A stretch of DNA of 64,000 bases from Cordylochernes scorpioides (taxonomy: Eukaryota; Arthropoda; Arachnida; Pseudoscorpiones; Chernetidae). Position numbers and translations under genes: made by a program. The notes under the pieces are model-generated. The model worked only from the letters and a program-made list of their open reading frames with translations, was not told the DNA's origin and searched no databases. Shown piece by piece: positions 1 to 10,739 of the stretch (positions within the stretch are counted from its first letter, which is position 1; every line of letters begins with the position of its first letter). Where the stretch lies: the NCBI GenBank assembly GCA_030710605.1, contig CP092884.1:17217483-17281482 (forward strand). Direction: 5' to 3'.

Positions 1-1028
1 TTTCTATTTGAGTAATGTGTATCTATTATTCTTTTGGAAAGAGAATTCACTACGGTGAATTTATTATTTATAGGGCCAAAAGAGCTGAAATTCAAGTAGT
101 TTCCGGTGTGAGTAGGTTTTCTTAATATGGAAGTTTCGATTTTATATTTTTTCTTTCAATTTGAATGCCCAAAAAGGCTAAGGAATTATTGTTTTTTCTA
201 TCATATGTGAATTTTAAAAAAGGTTTGAAGCTATTAAGAAAACTTAAGAAGCTGTCAATGTCTATTTCTGTTAGACAAAAAATGTCATCAATGTATCTTA
301 GCCATAGTACTATTTTGAATTGGGTTGAATTAATTTTTTCAAATCTATATTTCGTTCTTAAACATGTCTGCTAATGCAGATAAATTCGGGTTTCCCATTG
401 GTAGGCCTTTTATTTGCCGAAAGAAGCTGTCTTTGAAACTAAAATAACTATGGTCTAAACATAGTTTGATTAAATATATTACTACTTTTTTAGATAGGGG
501 AAAAACTATTTCTGGGTGGATTTCAAGAAATTATTGGAGAGCCATTGGAGATTCTATATCGAAGGAAACCATCCTGCTGACATTCGAAATTTGAACGGTT
601 TTGATAGCTTCAACGGCTATTATGGGATTGGGGACTGTGTGAGCCAGTTGCTTTTGGAATTGAGAGTTGACTGAAGATAGAAATTTCGTGAGAGGGTAAA
701 GAGGAAAACCAGCATAGCTCACTATTGGACGTAAAGGAATGTTTGGTTTATGAATTTTAGGTAGGCGTAAAAGTTGGGTAGAGTTTTTTCTTCTGCTTTT
801 AAATTATCGAACGATTATTTTATTGAGCTTATGTGTGCTAATAATTTTATTTAGTTTTTATTAAATTCTCTAGTGATATTAGGCAATGGAATTTTTGATA
901 ATTCTTCATAAATTTCTTATCTTGCAGTATTTGTTCGATTTTATAGTTATATTCAGCGGTGCCCATGATTACAGTATTCCTTCCTTAACCGGAAGGTGTT
1001 ATGATTATATCTTTGTTTTGTATTAATA
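1..1028 (-). pseudogene. Penelope-like element reverse transcriptase, degenerate, runs off the window
   Basis: Read on the minus strand, this stretch gives the reverse-transcriptase blocks of Penelope-like retroelements in the right order but in shifting frames. From the right: a block like NKDIIIT near 1020, HKPNIPLRPIVS near 718-752, VSFDIESP near 550, a GLPMGNP block near 390, the catalytic YIDDIF at 279-295, NNNSLAFLGI, and RKPTHTG near 100. Penelope-like elements normally follow this with a GIY-YIG endonuclease, which would lie beyond base 1. The frame is broken by several indels and stops, so it is not functional. The match ends exactly at the TA target of the adjacent Tc1 element. I could not find the upstream part on the other side of that insertion. 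The family call rests on block order and spacing; I did no alignment. Confidence 0.72.
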
Positions 1029-1030
1029 TA

Positions 1031-2449
1031 CACTGCGTGACATTGAAACTGGAACACCAAGAAATAGTGGCCAGAAAGTGATGAAACTCGGCAGACAGAG
1101 AGAGACAGGGACGAACAATAAGTGATCTTTATTTCAAAATGATAGTCATAATACAGAGCGAGAACGGCAACGGCTTAGTAGCAAGTAGGACCACCTCGGA
1201 CGGCGATGCACGCAGCAACACGTCTAGGTAGAGAGTCAATCAGGGTACGGATGGCGTCCTGAGGGATGGCTCTCCATTCCCTCTCAACCATTTGCCACAG
1301 TTCGTCTTCTGAACGCGGCTGTGGCAAGGCATGCAAACGGTGTCCAATGATGTCCCAGACGTGCTCGATTGGTGAGAGATCAGGAGAGTACGGTGGCCAG
1401 GGAAGCATCTGTACATCTTGCAGAGCTTGTTGGCTAATGCGAGCAGTGTGCGGTCTGGCGTTATCCTGCTGATAAAGGGCATTGGGTACCCCCTGAAGGT
1501 AGGGGAGTGTCACCGGTCGCAGCACATCATCAAGGTATCGTTGGGCGGTCATAGTGCCCTGAATACGAAGTAAAGGTGACCTGGAATCATACGCGATTGC
1601 GCCCCAAACCATGATTCCACGTTGTCGCACGGTGGGGCGTTCCACAATTGCTGCCGGATTGGACCTTTCTCCACGTCGACTCCACACGCGTACACGGCGA
1701 CTATGACTGGACAAGCAGAAACGCGACTCATCTGAGAACACGACCCTGTGCCATTCCGTCATCCACGTCGATCTAGCCCGGCACCATTCCAAACGTTGGC
1801 GCCTATTCGGTGGGATCAATGGCAGTCTTCTTAGCGGACGGCATGAGTGCAAGCCATTAGCAACCAATCGACGGGAAATGGTTCTGGTCGAGATGGAATG
1901 ATCTAGGGTGTCTTGCACATGTTGCAGGATGGCGGTACAAGTGGCTTGTGGGGCCGCCACTGCTTGTCGAAGGATACGCCGATCCACACGTGCTGACGTC
2001 ACTCTGGTTGCACCGACATTCCTATAAATTGCCACATTTCCTTGTTCCAACCATCTTCTCCACAGTCGGTGCACCGTGGACGCACCAAGGTGTGTATCAG
2101 CTGCGATTTGACGTATGGACCAACCTACCCTTTTCAGTCCGATCACCATGCCCCACGTAAAAGCGTCTGTCTGCTTGAACTGCCTCCGTTTACGATGACC
2201 TGGCATTCTCTGTTATTACACGTGTCTTTTGACACAAGAACAAAATTTCTACAATGATTTTCCTTGAAGAAATAACGACACGAATACTGTCCTTTCTGCA
2301 AGTTCCTTCCCTTATATCTTACTCCATGTGCGCACGAGAGCTGCGCATTTTACATCATTTGCATAACTCGGTTAGGCGCGTCTACCCTGAAATTTGCATA
2401 ATTTTCTGGCCACTTTTTCTTGGTGTTCCATTTTCAATGTCACGCAGTG
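1031..2449 (-). mobile_element. Tc1-like DNA transposon, copy A, complete
   Basis: The two ends are 47-bp near-perfect inverted repeats beginning CACTGCGTGACATTGAAA (1031-1077 and 2403-2449). Each end abuts a TA dinucleotide (1029-1030 and 2450-2451), the duplication expected for Tc1/mariner insertion. The element is 1419 bp, exactly the length of copy B at 4579-5997. It carries one uninterrupted minus-strand transposase frame. The left neighbour is a Penelope-like reverse transcriptase relic whose match stops at the left TA. Confidence 0.95.
1175..2206 (-). CDS. Tc1-family transposase, full length, 343 aa (copy A)
   Basis: A cut-and-paste transposase that binds the terminal repeats and moves the element into TA sites. 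The N-terminal ~110 residues form the paired helix-turn-helix DNA-binding region (basic start, QIAADTHLGAST, then a second HTH around ISTRTISRRL). The catalytic DDE domain follows: first Asp in FSDESRF, second in YQQDNARPH, Glu in DLSPIEHVWD. I count 32 residues between the second Asp and the Glu, where classic Tc1 proteins have 34. The frame opens at the first ATG inside the left-hand repeat (minus-strand sense) and fills the usual 340-residue family length. It differs from copy B at 12 residues, including Trp for Arg at residue 19 and Ser for Arg in the VW-S/R-RRGE segment. Whether it is active cannot be judged from sequence. Confidence 0.93.
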   Translation of the reverse strand: MPGHRKRRQFKQTDAFTWGMVIGLKRVGWSIRQIAADTHLGASTVHRLWRRWLEQGNVAIYRNVGATRVTSARVDRRILRQAVAAPQATCTAILQHVQDTLDHSISTRTISRRLVANGLHSCRPLRRLPLIPPNRRQRLEWCRARSTWMTEWHRVVFSDESRFCLSSHSRRVRVWSRRGERSNPAAIVERPTVRQRGIMVWGAIAYDSRSPLLRIQGTMTAQRYLDDVLRPVTLPYLQGVPNALYQQDNARPHTARISQQALQDVQMLPWPPYSPDLSPIEHVWDIIGHRLHALPQPRSEDELWQMVEREWRAIPQDAIRTLIDSLPRRVAACIAVRGGPTCY

Positions 2450-2451
2450 TA

Positions 2452-4040
2452 TATATACATGTTATATATGATAATAATTTGACATCTTCTCTCTCCCTCT
2501 TTTATATTTATCTAATTTTAGCCTTATTTATTCTCATATATTCATATTTATATTTAGTTTATATTTAACATTATATAATCTAATATGAACGATTAATAAC
2601 TCGGTTTCATTCTCAATCTCTCTCTCTCTCTCTCTCTTTCTCAGCCAATAATAAAGTCTGACAGCAAGGAGGGCGAATGACAAAAAAATAAAGAAAAAAA
2701 GTAGTCCTAAGCGATTTTTAAAAAGGATTATATATAACAATGGGGCGATTCAAAGTTATTATAATTCTCTTTATTTTTTTTCGAAAAAATATAACAATTT
2801 TCTTATTAATTTATTGATTTATTTGAATTCATCTTTCTATCAAATTGCATCAATTCATCTCCAAGATGAGTAGAAGAAAGAGAAACCACCACCGCACCTG
2901 GTAGGTGAAGCGATGCCCCTGATGACATATTTGGTTTAATTTTGCTCAGTTTCCAAACCAATAACAACAATCAATCTACTGTATATATGATTATGCAAGT
3001 TGTTTCTTATAATATGGATAATATATATACATATTAATATTATTATTCGGAAGGATATTTGGATCTCCAATACGCTCAGAAACAATCAAGTCGAGAGAAC
3101 TCTGCTTCCGAGAATCTGGCGCGGTCGTCAATCTCCAAGTAGATATATTTCTACCCAATCAAGGTCGTTTGGAGATTTGTCGTCTGTGTTATCTCAGCAA
3201 GGTGTCGGGAATGATCGAAATTGATAATTAAGCGCAGAATAAAATGTGTGACTTTTATGAAAAAGATAAACATTTAATTCAAATAAAGAATAGCCATGGA
3301 GGTATAATAATGGCATTACCTCGCAGTTATGTTCCGGCAACCTTCAAGTACTGTTTGACTTGCTTCGATTATCATACAATAGAATATGGTATTACAAAAC
3401 TTCAACCATTTTCTTAGCAACTTTTGATAAATAGTAAATATTTCTCTTTGAAATAAATATTGATTTTTCACAGAAAAGAAACTTATGCGGTGTAACTTTA
3501 AGTAATGTTTATAAACAAGTTTATTTCTATTTTTTTCCTGGTGGTGTAGTAATCAAATGAGCAACGGTCTTTGAGCTAAGCTATATTGATCATCCTACAA
3601 ATCCTATTCATTTTAAGAATATTTATCACTTATTTCAAAATGGTTGTATATAAATATTTAGAATATTTCACCGAGAAGAGGCACACATTTTTTTAAACTT
3701 TGCCGATTACTATCAAGTATCTTAAACGAGCCTATTTTTTTCCGAGTTATAACAAACATATTCTTTCAATTGGATTCAAGAAATATTTATTGTACTATAA
3801 TTAAGAATTTCCGGAACATAGAAACGAGGTGACACCATATTGTGGCTTATCAATATTTAGATAAGTGTTTATCCTTTTTAAAAGGTCAAATATTATTCTG
3901 TGCTCAAACAATAATTTCGAAAGATGTCGACACAATATATATATATATATATAAGGTTTTATAATATTTAAAGAAATTTATAGAAAATTTTGATATCGAA
4001 TTGAGAGTATAATGTCAGTATAGCAAGCTATTACTGAAAA
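2452..4040. other. Non-coding stretch without recognisable gene
   Basis: AT-rich sequence with only short unsupported open frames on either strand. It contains a CT microsatellite (about 2616-2638) and a short AT run (about 3938-3954). I see no transposase, reverse transcriptase or tRNA signal here. Confidence 0.6.
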
Positions 4041-4578
4041 ATAAAGTAGAATTGAATATAATTTATATGAAAGATAGTAGTATATTAGAGAAGAAGTAAT
4101 GATAATTAAAAACAAATTATAAAAATATAACTGTTTTGGTATCAAAAAGGTTTTTATTTATTTTAAGTAACAACATAGGGTTATAACAAGTTCACGCTGT
4201 AGCATCGGCAGTTACGCGTCATGTAAGCAGAGCATAGGGGGAAAAAAGAAAAAATTGAAGGTATTAGGATAAGAAAAAGAGCAGAGACAAAACCATGTTT
4301 TCTTTTTATCAACATTTAAAGTTAAAAAAAAAGAAAAATTATACTTTTTAAAAGTATTTTAAAAAATAAATTATGTTTTTCTTTTGTGTGTTAATAACAC
4401 ATAAAACTTTTAGTGTAAAATGAAGTCAAATTTGTTTGCCTTGTGTTAATAGAAACCATAATGGTTCAACCAGGATGGAAAGAGATTGGTACCGGGCCGG
4501 GTCTTATCAAAAGCAACCCCGGAGGTAGTTTCAACCCTATTGCCTGACTCCCATACCAATCTCTTCGACCAATGAATA

Positions 4579-5997
4579 CACTGCGTGACATTGAAAATGG
4601 AACACCAAGAAATAGTGGCCAGAAAGTGATTAAACTAGGCAGACAGAGAGAGACAGGGACGAACAATAAGTGATCTTTATTTCAAAATGATAGTCATAAT
4701 ACAGAGCGAGAACGGCGTCGGCTTAGTAGCAAGTAGGACTACCGCGGACGGCGATGCACGCAGCAACACGTCTAGGTAGAGAGTCAATCAGAGTACGGAT
4801 GGCGTCCTGAGGGATGCCTCTCCATTCCCTCTCAACCATTTGCCACAGTTCATCTTCTGAACGCGGCTGTGGCAAGGCATGCAAACGGCGTCCAATGATG
4901 TCCCAGACGTGCTCGATTGGTGAGAGATCAGGAGAGTACGGTGGCCAGGGAAGCATCTGTACATCTTGCAGAGCTTGTTGGCTAATGCGAGCAGTGTGCG
5001 GTCGAGCGTTATCCTGCTGATAAAGGGCATTGGGTACCCCCTGAAGGTAGGGGAGTGTCACCGGTCGCAGCACATCATCAACGTATCGTTGGGCCGTCAT
5101 AGTGCCCTGAATACGAAGTAAAGGTGACCTGGAATCATACGCGATTGCGCCCCAAACCATTATTCCACGTTGTCGCACGGTGGGGCGTTCCACAATTGCT
5201 GCCGGATTGGACCTTTCTCCACGTCGACGCCACACGGGTACACGGCGACTATCACTGGACAAGCAGAAACGCGACTCATCTGAGAACACGACCCTGTGCC
5301 ATTCCGTCATCCACGTCGATCTAGCCCGGCACCATTCCAAACGTTGGCGCCTATTCGGTGGGGTCAATGGCAGTCTTCTTAGCGGACGGCATGAGTGCAA
5401 GCCATTAGCAACCAATCGACGGGAAATGGTTCTGGTCGAGATGGAATGATCTAGGGTGTCTTGCACATGTTGCAGGATGGCGGTACAAGTGGCTTGTGGG
5501 GCCGCCACTGCTTGTCGAAGGATACGCCGATCCACACGTGCTGACGTCACTCTGGTTGCACCGACATTCCTATAAATTGCCACATTTTCTTGTTCCAACC
5601 ATCTTCTCCACAGTCGGTGCAGCGTGGACGCACCAAGGTGTGTATCAGCTGCGATTTGACGTATGGACCAACCTGCCCTTTTCAGTCCGATCACCATGCC
5701 CCTCGTAAAAGCGTCTGTCTGCTTGAACTGCCTCCGTTTACGATGCCCTGGCATTCTCTGTTATTACACGTGTCTTTTGACACAAAAACAAAATTTCTAC
5801 AATGATTTTCCTTGAAGAAATAACGACACGAATACTGTCCTTTCTGCAAGTTCCTTCCCTTATATCTTACTCCATGTGCGCACGAGAGCTGCGCATTTTA
5901 CATCATTTGCATAACTCGGTTAGGCGCGTCTACCCTGAAATTTGCATAATTTTCTGGCCACTATTTATTGGTGTTCCTTTTTCAATGTCACGCATTG
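4579..5997 (-). mobile_element. Tc1-like DNA transposon, copy B, complete
   Basis: Same 1419-bp length and 47-bp terminal repeats (4579-4625, 5951-5997) as copy A, flanked by TA at 4577-4578 and 5998-5999. The right terminus has one change in the outermost motif (CACGCATTG where copy A has CACGCAGTG) and a few more changes inside. The target sequence without the transposon is present in inverted form around 15173-15190, which confirms the boundaries. Confidence 0.96.
4723..5754 (-). CDS. Tc1-family transposase, full length, 343 aa (copy B)
   Basis: Paralogue of the transposase at 1175-2206, with the same length, start and domain layout: N-terminal double HTH, then the catalytic domain with FSDESRF, YQQDNARPH and DLSPIEHVWD. 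It differs at 12 positions (about 96.5% identity). At several of these copy B has the residue more usual for the family, for example Arg19 and Ala27. Elsewhere copy B looks the more changed, for example VPVW where copy A has VRVW. Both frames are free of stops, which points to recent transposition relative to the other DNA transposons in this window. Overlapping open frames on the opposite strand are shadows of this gene. Confidence 0.93.
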   Translation of the reverse strand: MPGHRKRRQFKQTDAFTRGMVIGLKRAGWSIRQIAADTHLGASTLHRLWRRWLEQENVAIYRNVGATRVTSARVDRRILRQAVAAPQATCTAILQHVQDTLDHSISTRTISRRLVANGLHSCRPLRRLPLTPPNRRQRLEWCRARSTWMTEWHRVVFSDESRFCLSSDSRRVPVWRRRGERSNPAAIVERPTVRQRGIMVWGAIAYDSRSPLLRIQGTMTAQRYVDDVLRPVTLPYLQGVPNALYQQDNARPHTARISQQALQDVQMLPWPPYSPDLSPIEHVWDIIGRRLHALPQPRSEDELWQMVEREWRGIPQDAIRTLIDSLPRRVAACIAVRGSPTCY

Positions 5998-6002
5998 TAT
6001 AT

Positions 6003-8465
6003 GAATTAAAACTAAAAGAAAGTAGTGAAAAGATTTTTAAAAATAATAAAATTTTGTTTTTGTTGTGGGTGGTGGGAATTATTACACTGTGTGTATGTTA
6101 ATTTGTATATGTATGTGTTACTGTGTGTGTTCATGTGTACTTTTTAGAGTGCATGTGTGTATGAATTTTACTCATTGAAGTTATAAATATGTGTACGATT
6201 CAAGATCACCTACGTGTGAATATTCTGTGTGTTTTTCAAACTTTAGTTTAAATCTGATAATAATTTACAAACAATTCTAATATTTTTTAAATTATATTAA
6301 CCATGGCCCATGAGAGCCATTAATTTGTGTTTTTTTATGAGCACTCTCAATAATTTGTGCTTATGTCGTGTTTGTTATAATTTGTTATTCAATAATAAAA
6401 TATAGAAATATATAGGGAAAATTAAAAAATATATATTTCTTTAGTAACAAAACAAATTTTCATAAATTAAACTATTGAATTGTGAAAATGTATTATTTGG
6501 ATTATAGATCAGAACTACAAGAAAATAGAGTCACGTTTAACCAAATAAATTATATGTGACTTTTAAATAATTAGTACGGATAGTAACAATAGACAAATGA
6601 CTTGTTGGCAGCTAAGACTTTCCTATTCTACCATCGAGCAGAGTAATCACCAACACCTCGAAGAAATTAATACTTTTTAATTTCCCTTCATGAATAACTA
6701 ATTTACATCATTTCAAAACCAAATATATACATGCAAAGTAGTCCGGTCATCTGGTCAAAAATATAAATATATAAATCTATGAAAAACAACTTATAAAAAT
6801 GCTAACATGACTATATACTTTAAACGACTGATTAACAATTGTTATCCAAACTTCACATTTCATCAATTATTTTTAGATCTATTGCTAAATAATTTCAATA
6901 CTGAGTTAATTGATTAAAGAAGGTCATTTCACTCATCTAATAATCATACCTTCCTGACCCAATTATTCAAATTAAAGAGAATTACGGAAGTTCAATTTTT
7001 TCTTGGTAACGAAAGAGAGAAGAGAAGAATTTTTAAAAAAGGTGGGGGGGACTTCATAATTTGTAGCACTTAACAAAGAAAAGGTAGCATTTGGATTATA
7101 GTTCAGAACTATAAAGCAGTATGAATAAGTTCAATTAAAATATTTGTGTGCGACTCTCCGGCAATAGTTTTGATAGACATCAGGCGAAAGATCGAAATAC
7201 TTTAGTCGGGTGACAAAAGATTGCAACTAAGTTGCCATAAAAAAATTAATATTAACATATATATCTCTGAGATCAAGGATTAAATGAATTAAAACTAAAA
7301 GAGAAATTAGGAGAAATAATTTTTAAAAAAGTTGTTGTTGTTGTGGGAGCAAGCATATAGGACATAGTATGTGCGCATGTCAGTATGTGCATGTGTGTGT
7401 TTGTGTGTGTGTTTATGTGTATTTTCTAGAGAGTATGTGTGTACATATTCTTGAGTGTGTGACTTTTCCCCCACTTAAATCACAATTAAGGGCTTTTCTT
7501 AAAAGGATCAACCACGTGTGAATACTCCATGCGTACACTCAAACTCTAGTCTATATCCAATGACCAGTCTCCTGCAGCTCCAATTACAATAAACATATAT
7601 TAACATGGTGTATATTTATAATGAAAAATATCAATATGAGCCTTTTTTGAATATAATTTATCATGTCTATTACAATATTACTATATTGGTCGATTGATTA
7701 AAAACAGTAATAAAATTGTTATCCAAACATCACCTTTCATCAATTTTATTTTTAGATCTATTCTTAAATAATTCAATATTGGATTAATATATTTAAAAAT
7801 GTCTATTTTTTTCATCTAATACTCATGCCTCTTAGGACCAAATTATTTAAATTAAAGAAAATTACGAAAGTTCAAAATATTTTCTTGGTAAAGAAAGAGA
7901 TAATAGAAAAAAAGTTTTTTTTTAAATCGTAGTACTGAACGATGAAAAGGTATTAATTGGATTATAGACCAGAACTATAAGGCAGTATGAATAAATTCAA
8001 TTAAAATATCTGTGTGTGACTCTTTAGCACAAATGCTGATATACATCAGGCTAAAGATCGAAATACTTTAGTTGGTTGATAAAAGATAGGAACTAAAATG
8101 CCATAGAAAATTTATATTAACATACTTATCTCTAGTGTTAATGATTAAATGAATTAAAACTAAAAGAGAGATTGGGGGAAAGAATAAAGAAAAAAATATT
8201 TTGTTGTTGTTGTTGTGGGAGGTGGTATGTAGGACATAGTGTGTGTATGTCAGTATGCGCATGTGTGTGTCTTTGTGTGTGTGTGTTTCCATGTGTATTT
8301 TTTGAGTATATGTGTACATATTCATGTGTGTGTGACTTTTCCTTTAGTGAAGTTATAATTAAGGGTTTTTCTTAAAAGGAGCAGCCACTTGTGAATACTC
8401 CATGTGTACATTCATATTCTAGTCTATATCCAATGACAAGTTTCAAACTGCTCCAATAATATTCC
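6003..8465 (+). repeat. Diverged tandem units of about 866 bp
   Basis: Three diverged copies of one unit follow each other. Landmarks are an A-rich start TGAATTAAAACTAAAAG at about 6003, 7283 and 8154, then TTG/GT microsatellites, then a block ending in CTAGTCTATATCCAATGA. A second landmark, GGATTATAG, occurs at about 6499, 7093 and 7959, giving a period of 866 bp between the last two; the first unit is shorter. A third block beginning GTTATCCAAAC is at about 6840 and 7715. There is no credible open frame in any unit. The GT-rich tracts (for example about 8264-8300) are microsatellite expansions inside the unit. Confidence 0.75.
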
Positions 8466-8612
8466 ACCCACAGTAACTTTGTGCACACTTAAAATGGAAA
8501 AAAAACATCAATATGTGTCTGTGTGAGAACAGCACTTTGATTCAGTCTTCAAAACCCTTGCCCCCTTTTTTTTCTTTCCCACTCTTTATTGCCACTCTTG
8601 TATAATTGTACA

Positions 8613-8934
8613 TCTACTTATATATTTGCCTTATTCTGTCTGTTTGTTTGTCTGTTTGTCTGAAGCTCACGGATAGAATGCGCGCCCATTGGCTGCCAGC
8701 AAACACGTGACCTCCCTGCCCGCCCACCTCTAGACAACCCTGCTATCAGCTGTGTGATACATACACCTGTCTATAGCGGCCATTCTAGACAACCCTGTTA
8801 TCAGCAGTGTGATACATACACCTGTCTATACAGACCACCCTGTCTATAGCGACCACTCTAGACAACCCTGTTTTCAGCTGTGTGATACATCGCACTCGGG
8901 TAAACCCCGGGCGTTGCCCGGGCCTTTCGTCTAG
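8613..8934 (+). mobile_element. Short non-autonomous Helitron with minisatellite cargo
   Basis: It starts with TC (TCTACTTATATATTTGCC) after a host A and ends with a GC-rich hairpin (arms CCCGGGC and GCCCGGG) followed after a few bases by CTAG and a host T. TC...CTRR termini, a 3' subterminal hairpin and insertion between A and T are the hallmarks of Helitrons, which move by rolling circle and leave no target duplication. The inside holds copies of a roughly 73-bp unit containing CAACCCTGTTATCAG. The same ends bound 48176-48769 and 63093-63827. Confidence 0.85.
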
Positions 8935-9083
8935 TTTATAATTAAGAGCATATTTACAGGATATGGGCCTAAAATATGTTACATAAGCAAGTGAATGACT
9001 TCAAATCTTACATTAAAATAACAACTTGAACTTTCAAAAAGAAATATATTCTAAAATACATACAATTGTCTGAACTTTAAAAT

Positions 9084-9398
9084 TGTCATATAGCTCTGCA
9101 ACTCCGGTCACAAGAAGCCCCATGAGACATCTGTCAATCATCCCTGGACCCCGGGGGGCACTACAGGTGTGAGGGGTTCTCGGAATCTTATCGGCAAATA
9201 AGGAAAACGGGTACGCCTCGGTGGCTGACGATGCTCATTATGATTATTATCTTAACCTTGGGATAAGTTGTTTTATCTGACTCTCTCTCCCTATAAATAC
9301 CTCTTGTAAATAATTTATTGGAGAACTAAAAGGTAAATACCCTTTATAATAAATTAATTATCCCTAAATTTGCCCTTGTTTTATTTATCTCCACGACA
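9084..9398 (+). repeat. 5' LTR of Gypsy element A
   Basis: A 315-bp LTR from TG to CA. It contains a TATA-like CTATAAATACC near 9290 and an AATAAA-type tract (about 9347) that could serve as core promoter and polyadenylation signal. It is followed after 5 bases by the primer-binding site. Its partner is at 14217-14528. Confidence 0.88.
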
Positions 9399-9498
9399 TA
9401 TTTTGGCGGAGACGCTGGGAATCGTGACGGAACTTCGAAGAAGTCGACGTCTACAGGGACGTGAACCAATTATTGAACTTTTGCCACAACGAATAAAA

Positions 9499-10524
9499 AT
9501 GGAAGACGACCACAGACCTACTGTTAGCGGATCCTACCTCCCTTGTCAGCGCCAACGAGATCCATCTACCTTTTTCTGGAAATGGAAATATAAACCCTGG
9601 ACAGTGGTTGTAAGAGTACGAGAGAGTGTCGAAGTACAACAGATGGGACGAGACCATGAATCTTGCCAACGTCGTATTTTACTTGACCGGAACTGCTGGA
9701 AGGTGGTTTGATAATAACGAAAAATCACTCAACTTGTGGGGAAGTTTTGAAGACGCATTCCGCGGTGTATTCGAACTGCAGGAAGATTCTGCTCGACGTG
9801 CCGAGGAAGTTCTGAAGTCAAGAGCACAGAAGGCCGAGGAATCCAGCGAGGCATACATCCTGGAGATTCTTAGTCTCTGCCACCAGGTGAACCCTCGCAT
9901 GGAAGAAGGTGATATAGTTGCTCACATTATAAAGGGAATTTCGGAGGACACATACCAAGTATTGGTGGCGAAAGACATACAGACGGTAGATGAGATCCTG
10001 AAGTTTTGCCGTCACCTGGCAACCGTCAAGCAGCGCAGGATCGGCCGTACGAAATTCGTCAGGTTGTCAACGGTAATGCCCATTTCATGTGTTGACGACT
10101 CAGACAACTTAGCCGGCTTTATTCGCCGCATCGTTAGAGAAAAGATTCAAAAAGTCTTCTCAGCACCTGAAGTGGTCAATCCTATCCGAGAAGTGAACGC
10201 CCTGGAACAGACTGTGAGAGAAGAAGTCAGCCGTGCTCTCCAACTTACCAGACCACAAATCAACGTGGTGCAACAACAGCCACGCGCGCCCTATAACCCT
10301 ATAATAACATCGACCGACCAACCCAACCCAGGATAATGGAACAATGGAGAACCTTCGACGACAAACCCATCTGCTTCCACTGCGGAATACCCGGGTATGT
10401 CGTTCGTTATTGTAGGGAACGACGGCAGGTCTTCGCTGAAGCCAGGTCAAGGAATGGCGGAGAAGGAAGATATGGTGGATTATCGAGTCGACCCCCGAGA
10501 TATGAAGCCGACAAAGATTATTAA
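9499..10524 (+). pseudogene. Gag of Gypsy element A, frameshifted
   Basis: Gag forms the retrotransposon capsid and nucleocapsid. The first ATG downstream of the primer site (9499) opens a short frame. The reading then shifts near 9570-9620, continues as the capsid-like segment KYNRWDETMNLANV (9629 on), and shifts again near 10330 into a nucleocapsid zinc knuckle of CX2CX4HX4C type (CFHCGIPGYVVRYC, about 10370). The intact homologue at 50125-51309 shows the same order, including the equivalent KYNHWDETLCLANV, so the breaks here are indels and not exon boundaries. At least two frameshifts separate the parts. Confidence 0.85.
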
Positions 10525-10739
10525 CGCCCCAAACCTCGACGTACTTCTACCGGAGCGCTTCTTCACATCCAAGCCGCGCAAGGTCACCAGCCCGAAGACA
10601 ATCCCAGTCGCCAGCCCGTCGTTTCAGCCGTTCTCCCAAGCCTCAGAATGTGAAAAACTAAGTGGAGCGGCTTCTAACAGGGGTGAGGTCGCCATTGAGG
10701 AAAATCGTCCAGGGTATATCGCCGCTAAATTAAAAGAAA

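Larger units (their letters stand above)
4045..6275 (+). repeat. Dispersed repeat interrupted by Tc1 copy B
   Basis: The sequence either side of Tc1 copy B (about 4045-4576 and 6000-6275) matches, in reverse orientation, 14925-15720. The shared segments include a phrase containing ACCGGGCCGG near 4490 and 15255, and a GT-rich stretch near 6090-6160. The match is colinear once the Tc1 is removed, so this is one repeat of about 0.8 kb. No coding capacity is visible. The right part also resembles units at 7283 and 8150, so the family overlaps the tandem units further right. Confidence 0.8.

Noticed and set aside
1240-2257. Several open frames on both strands overlapping the Tc1 transposase
   Set aside because: Shadows of the GC-richer transposase gene. 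The same shadows reappear at 4788-5805 and none has a domain of its own.
9370-9711. Open frame beginning inside the 5' LTR of Gypsy element A as a separate gene
   Set aside because: Its part after 9499 is the frameshifted start of gag; the upstream part is LTR.
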